DNA of 64,000 bases, taken from the NCBI GenBank assembly GCA_002482965.1, contig DLGZ01000002.1:86562-150561 (forward strand), read 5' to 3'. A model generated the notes under the pieces. The model was not told the DNA's origin. It was given only the letters and a program-made list of their open reading frames with translations, and did no database searches. Below are positions 60,763 through 64,000 of this stretch, piece after piece (the first letter of the stretch is position 1; every line of letters begins with the position of its first letter). This DNA comes from Verrucomicrobiaceae bacterium UBA7681. GTDB lineage: Bacteria; Verrucomicrobiota; Verrucomicrobiia; Verrucomicrobiales; Verrucomicrobiaceae. Both the position numbers and the translations under genes were made by a program.

Positions 60763-61353
60763 TTATGCGGCTGCGGCTTCTTCAGTGCCATCTTCCTTTT
60801 TCGCTTGGGCAACGCGGACGCGGAATGGCATCCCCAAAGTGCGCAGCATTTCACGCGCATGGTCATCATTGTTCGTGCTGGTGACGAAGGTGATGTCAAA
60901 ACCAAGCTGACGCTTGATTTTGTCGAGCTCGATTTCCGGGAAGATCGACTGTTCGGCAACGCCGAGTGTGTAGTTGCCACGACCGTCAAAGGCACGGGGG
61001 GCGACACCACGGAAGTCACGAATACGAGGAATGGCGGTGCGCACGAGACGCATCATGAAGTCATACATCTTTTCACCACGGAGGGTGACTTTGACGCCGA
61101 CATTTTCACCTTCACGAAGTTTGAAGTTGGCGATGGCCTTCTTGCTCTTGGTGATGATTGGCTTCTGGCCGGTGATGAGAGTGACTTCATTCACGGCGTC
61201 TTCGATAGCCTGCTTGCGCTCCGCCTGACTGCCAATGGCGCAGTTCACGACGATTTTCTTGAGCTGCGGTACCTGGTGGATGTTGGCAAGACCGAGCTGT
61301 GTTTTCAGCTCAGTGCGTTTTTCTTTATAGAGGGTCTGTAGGATATGTTCCAT
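60763..61353 (-). CDS. rplE: 50S ribosomal protein L5
   Basis: 196 residues. NIHQVPQLKKIVVNCAIG, the ALITGQKPIITKSKKAIANFKLREG block, PRIRDFRGVAPRAFDGRGNYTLGVAEQSIFPEI and the C-terminal TNNDDHAREMLRTLGMPFR are canonical. Binds 5S rRNA with L18. A short C-terminal Lys/Glu/Ala-rich tail follows. 91 nt separate it from L24. Confidence 0.97.
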   Translation of the reverse strand: MEHILQTLYKEKRTELKTQLGLANIHQVPQLKKIVVNCAIGSQAERKQAIEDAVNEVTLITGQKPIITKSKKAIANFKLREGENVGVKVTLRGEKMYDFMMRLVRTAIPRIRDFRGVAPRAFDGRGNYTLGVAEQSIFPEIELDKIKRQLGFDITFVTSTNNDDHAREMLRTLGMPFRVRVAQAKKEDGTEEAAAA

Positions 61354-61444
61354 GATTCAGTTTGGCTGTGCCGCCTTTCCCTCGAGAGTCGCACCGTTGT
61401 GGAAACGACGATGGCGAGGGGGGAGGCAAATGGGGGGCGTCGAT

Positions 61445-61729
61445 TTAAGCCTTGGCTTTCTTCTTCGCAACTTTCTTTTTCTTCTCTTTAACAGGCGCAT
61501 CAACGCGCTTGACATTGGAGATGTGGATCGGGGCTTCTTGCTCTTGGAAGCCGCCGGCTTGATTTTGCTGGGTGGGCTTGATCGCTTTCTTGATCATGCG
61601 CACGCCTTCGACGAGCACCCGGTTTTTGCCAGTCTGCACTGCCAGGACAACGCCCTGGGCGCCTTTGGCGGCTCCGGAAATGACGACGACATTGTCGCCT
61701 TTTTTAACGTGGGTCTTGGTACGGCTCAT
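61445..61729 (-). CDS. rplX: 50S ribosomal protein L24
   Basis: 94 residues. KOW motif at the start (HVKKGDNVVVISGAAKGAQGVVLAV), then NRVLVEGVRMIKKAIKP and the QEQEAPIHISNV segment. The C-terminus is a Lys/Ala-rich tail (KKKKVAKKKAKA), longer than usual. L24 initiates assembly of the large subunit. It is between L14 and L5 as expected. Confidence 0.95.
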   Translation of the reverse strand: MSRTKTHVKKGDNVVVISGAAKGAQGVVLAVQTGKNRVLVEGVRMIKKAIKPTQQNQAGGFQEQEAPIHISNVKRVDAPVKEKKKKVAKKKAKA

Positions 61730-61734
61730 TGGAA

Positions 61735-62103
61735 TTACAGCACTTCGGGTGCGAGGGAAACGATCTTCATGAAGTTCTTGTCGCGCAGCTCACGGGCCAC
61801 TGGGCCAAAGATGCGGGTGCCACGCGGGTTGTTGTCCTTGTCGATGATGACCATCGCATTGCGGTCAAAGCGAAGGATCGAACCGTCAACGCGGCGGATC
61901 GGGTGCGAAGTGCGCACGATCACAGCGCGAACGACTTCACCTTTTTTCACGGCGGCGGTCGGGGTCGACTCACGCACGTGGGCGGTGATGATATCGCCAA
62001 CGTAGGCGAAGCGGGTGTTTTTCTTGCCGAGCACGCCGATCATCGTGGCCAGTCGGGCACCGGTGTTGTCAGCCACCGGGATTGAGGACTCCATTTGCAA
62101 CAT
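61735..62103 (-). CDS. rplN: 50S ribosomal protein L14
   Basis: 122 residues, the standard length. ESSIPVADNTGARLATMIGVLG is the N-terminal signature; RVDGSILRFDRNAMVIID and PRGTRIFGPVARELRDKNFMKIVSLAPEVL match the family end. An AGGAGA Shine-Dalgarno-like sequence lies about 8 nt before the ATG, supporting the start. It lies between L24 and S17. Confidence 0.97.
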   Translation of the reverse strand: MLQMESSIPVADNTGARLATMIGVLGKKNTRFAYVGDIITAHVRESTPTAAVKKGEVVRAVIVRTSHPIRRVDGSILRFDRNAMVIIDKDNNPRGTRIFGPVARELRDKNFMKIVSLAPEVL

Positions 62104-62147
62104 AAACTGTTTCTCCTGGTCAGGTTAGGGGGTTCAAAAAAATACGA

Positions 62148-62432
62148 CTAGTGCTTCTGCACTTCGATCAGTTCCCAGCGCTTCAGCTTGGAAAGTGGGC
62201 GGGTTTCGGCGATGAGCACCTTGTCACCTTCTTTGGCCACGCTGTTTTCGTCGTGGGCATAGAACTTGGAGGTTTTGCGCACAATCTTCTTGAAGATTGG
62301 ATGCGGAACGCGGCGTTCGACTTTGACGACGATGGTCTTCGTCATTTTGTCAGACACCACGGTGCCGACGCGCGTCTTGCGCACGACTGGTTTTTCGGTG
62401 GCTGCAGGGGCTGCTGCGGTGGGTTCGCTCAT
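62148..62432 (-). CDS. rpsQ: 30S ribosomal protein S17
   Basis: 94 residues. The core starts at VRKTRVGTVVSDKMTKTIVVKVERRVPHPIFKK and ends with the signature KVLIAETRPLSKLKRWELIEV. The N-terminal 17 residues are an Ala/Pro-rich extension. Standard position between L29 and L14. Confidence 0.96.
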   Translation of the reverse strand: MSEPTAAAPAATEKPVVRKTRVGTVVSDKMTKTIVVKVERRVPHPIFKKIVRKTSKFYAHDENSVAKEGDKVLIAETRPLSKLKRWELIEVQKH

Positions 62433-62466
62433 GATATTGGAAATGCTTCAGGGGGTGATGACCGGA

Positions 62467-62685
62467 TCAGGCGGCCTTCTTGGCAGCCGCAGCGCGGGTG
62501 CGCTCGGTGATGATGGTTTCGATCCGGGCGATCTCGCGGCGGATGTGGGTCAAACGGGCTGGATTTTCGAGCTGACCGCCACCTGCGCTCTGCTGCACAC
62601 GCAGATTCAGCGCTTCCTGCTTCAGTTCGCGACGGCGTGCGGAGAGTTCTTCCACAGTCGATTCACGGAGTTCTTTGATCTTCAT
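62467..62685 (-). CDS. rpmC: 50S ribosomal protein L29
   Basis: 72 residues, two helices: MKIKELRESTVEELSARRRELKQEALNLRVQ and NPARLTHIRREIARIETIITERT. Contributes to the nascent chain exit site. Ala/Lys-rich end. Between L16 and S17 as usual. Confidence 0.95.
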   Translation of the reverse strand: MKIKELRESTVEELSARRRELKQEALNLRVQQSAGGGQLENPARLTHIRREIARIETIITERTRAAAAKKAA

Positions 62686-62709
62686 AATTCAGTTCGCGGT
62701 TCGCGTTAT

Positions 62710-63132
62710 TTATTTGTGCAGGCTTTCGCGGCTGACGAAGCGGCAGCGCAGGCCCAGCTTCGTGTTGGCCAGACGGCAGGCTTCACGAGCGGTTGCTTCG
62801 TTAACGCCAGAGATTTCAAACAGCATGTGTCCTGGAAGGACCACTGCAACCCAGAATTCTGGAGCGCCTTTACCCTTACCCATTCGGACTTCCGGTGGAC
62901 GCTGGGTGACTGGCTTGTGCGGGAAAATGCGGCAGAAGACCTTGCCTTTACGCTTCAGGAAGCGCGTGATGGCCACGCGGCAGGCTTCGATGTGGATGTT
63001 TTTGATCCAGCCACGCTCAAGGGTCTGGAGACCGAAGTCACCAAAGTCCAGCTTGTTGCCGCTGGTGGCGTTGCCGCCGCGGTTGCCGCGCTGCGATTTA
63101 CGATATTTTACTCTGCTTGGAAGAAGGGCCAT
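62710..63132 (-). CDS. rplP: 50S ribosomal protein L16
   Basis: 140 residues. Starts MALLPSRVKYRKSQRG, has the IEACRVAITRFLKRKGKVFCRIFPHKPVTQRPPEVRMGKGKGAPEFWVAVV signature and ends SRESLHK. The exposed Arg-Met-Gly-Lys-Gly-Lys-Gly loop faces the peptidyl-transferase region. Standard position between S3 and L29. Confidence 0.97.
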   Translation of the reverse strand: MALLPSRVKYRKSQRGNRGGNATSGNKLDFGDFGLQTLERGWIKNIHIEACRVAITRFLKRKGKVFCRIFPHKPVTQRPPEVRMGKGKGAPEFWVAVVLPGHMLFEISGVNEATAREACRLANTKLGLRCRFVSRESLHK

Positions 63133-63178
63133 ACGTCTAGGTCCGGTAGAAAGGGGTTAGTTAAAAGAGGAGCAGTTT

Positions 63179-63976
63179 TTATGCTTGGGCTGGGGCCGGA
63201 GATGGGGCACCGCCACCATAACCACCACCGCCGCCTTGTGGGCCACGACGATCACCACCGCGAGGACCAGGAGCGCCTGGTGCGCCACCGCCTGGGCGAC
63301 GGTCATCTCTGCGTGGACGGCGGTCACCTTGCGGACGGGAAACACCTTCAGGAGCATTGCCGCGGTTCATCCAGCACTTAACGCCGATGATACCGTAAAC
63401 AGTGCGAGCCTCAGCGAAGCCATAATCGATCGGGATACGCAGGGTCTGGAGAGGCACCTTGCCTTGGCGATACCACTCAGCACGGGCGATGTCAGCACCA
63501 CCGAGACGGCCGGCGCAGCGGAGACGAATGCCATCAGCACCCATGTCCATGGCGGTCTGCACAGAGCGCTTCATGGCGCGGCGGAAAGAAATACGGCGCT
63601 CAAGCTGAACGGCGACAGCTTCTGCGACGAGCTGGGCATCGAGTTCTGGCTGCTTGATTTCGAAAATGTCGATTTTGACCTGCTTGCCACCGCACATTTC
63701 GGAGACCTTCTGGCTCATCACGTCGATTTCCTGACCTTTACGGCCAATGACAAGACCTGGACGGGCAGTGTGAAGGGTCACACGGACCTGATTCCATGCG
63801 CGCTCGATCACGATCTTGGAGATCGCAGCCTGCATGAGTTTCTCTTTCAGGTAGCCACGGATGGCGAGATCGCTGTGAAGCGAATCTGCATATTCTTTTT
63901 CAGGTGCGTACCACTTGGAGCGCCAGTCTTTGGTGACTGCGAGGCGGAAGCCGATCGGATTTACTTTCTGTCCCAT
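63179..63976 (-). CDS. rpsC: 30S ribosomal protein S3
   Basis: 265 residues, about 30 longer than the E. coli protein. MGQKVNPIGFRLAVTKDWRSKWYAPEKEYAD at the start, the KH-like segment (VTLHTARPGLVIGRKGQEIDVMSQKV) and the C-terminal GRLGGADIARAEWYRQGKVPLQTLRIPIDYGFAEARTVYGIIGVKCW are canonical. An added C-terminal tail of about 50 residues is rich in Arg, Gly and Pro (RPGGGAPGAPGPRGG). Start ATG is 24 nt from the window end; the rest of the S10 operon lies outside. Confidence 0.97.
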   Translation of the reverse strand: MGQKVNPIGFRLAVTKDWRSKWYAPEKEYADSLHSDLAIRGYLKEKLMQAAISKIVIERAWNQVRVTLHTARPGLVIGRKGQEIDVMSQKVSEMCGGKQVKIDIFEIKQPELDAQLVAEAVAVQLERRISFRRAMKRSVQTAMDMGADGIRLRCAGRLGGADIARAEWYRQGKVPLQTLRIPIDYGFAEARTVYGIIGVKCWMNRGNAPEGVSRPQGDRRPRRDDRRPGGGAPGAPGPRGGDRRGPQGGGGGYGGGAPSPAPAQA

Positions 63977-64000
63977 AAAGTGAAGAGGTGCGGTTGGGGG

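Noticed and set aside
1..64000. CRISPR arrays, tRNA and rRNA genes
   Set aside because: No regularly spaced direct repeats, cloverleaf-like sequences or conserved rRNA segments were noticed; this was by eye only.

Overview
The window looks like chromosomal DNA of a GC-rich Gram-negative bacterium, most likely a member of Verrucomicrobiota (an inference). Support: a DUF1501 protein at the left edge, a family abundant in Planctomycetes and Verrucomicrobia; an outer-membrane RND efflux system; an extended SecY; and dispersed palindromic repeats in the gene-poor stretches. No rRNA, tRNA or CRISPR array was seen.

Layout. (1) 1-3.0 kb: the 3' end of a DUF1501 gene, then two diverged paralogous small proteins of unknown function (594-1001, 2629-3018) on either side of a decayed mobile-element remnant (excisionase-like HTH protein, primase zinc-finger fragment, RepA-like ATPase fragment, all on the minus strand). 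(2) 3.2-8.9 kb: housekeeping genes: enolase coupled to an FtsB/DivIC-like division protein, a 1 kb non-coding stretch with inverted repeats, acyl carrier protein, a membrane protein, a YugP-type metallopeptidase and a secreted alpha/beta hydrolase whose start lies inside a strong hairpin followed by a T-rich tract. (3) 8.8-44.2 kb: a very large surface-polysaccharide locus, almost all on the minus strand. It encodes GDP-sugar enzymes (GDP-mannose 4,6-dehydratase, GDP-L-fucose synthase, a GDP-mannose-3,5-epimerase-like SDR) and dTDP-sugar enzymes (RmlA, RmlB). It has fourteen glycosyltransferase genes, one of them a GT4-GT4 fusion. It also carries a Wzx-like flippase, a Wzy-like polymerase/ligase, two membrane acyltransferases, five FkbM-type plus three other methyltransferases, and a NodU-type carbamoyltransferase. 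Together they could build, export, polymerise and heavily decorate (methyl, acyl, carbamoyl) a complex glycan. No initiating phosphoglycosyltransferase, chain-length regulator or export channel is present, so the pathway must be completed elsewhere.

(4) 44.5-46.6 kb: a secreted protein with two FGE-sulfatase-type domains that lack the paired catalytic cysteines, and a RidA protein. (5) 46.8-55.7 kb: an MdtABC-like operon (membrane-fusion protein, two RND permeases, outer-membrane factor), mostly joined by 4-nt ATGA overlaps. (6) 55.9-64 kb: the S10/spc ribosomal operon read right to left (S3-L16-L29-S17-L14-L24-L5-S8-L6-L18-S5-L15-SecY-Map). It lacks rpsN (S14) and rpmD (L30) at their usual places.

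The most interesting signals are: the decoration-rich polysaccharide locus; homopolymer tracts (G9 in the fused glycosyltransferase, C8 in the polymerase) and a heptanucleotide repeat in another glycosyltransferase, which could allow slipped-strand phase variation; the hairpin over the hydrolase start codon; the paralogous pair around a mobile-element remnant; and SecY with an apparent extra C-terminal membrane helix. All functional calls come from reading motifs and gene order, without database searches.
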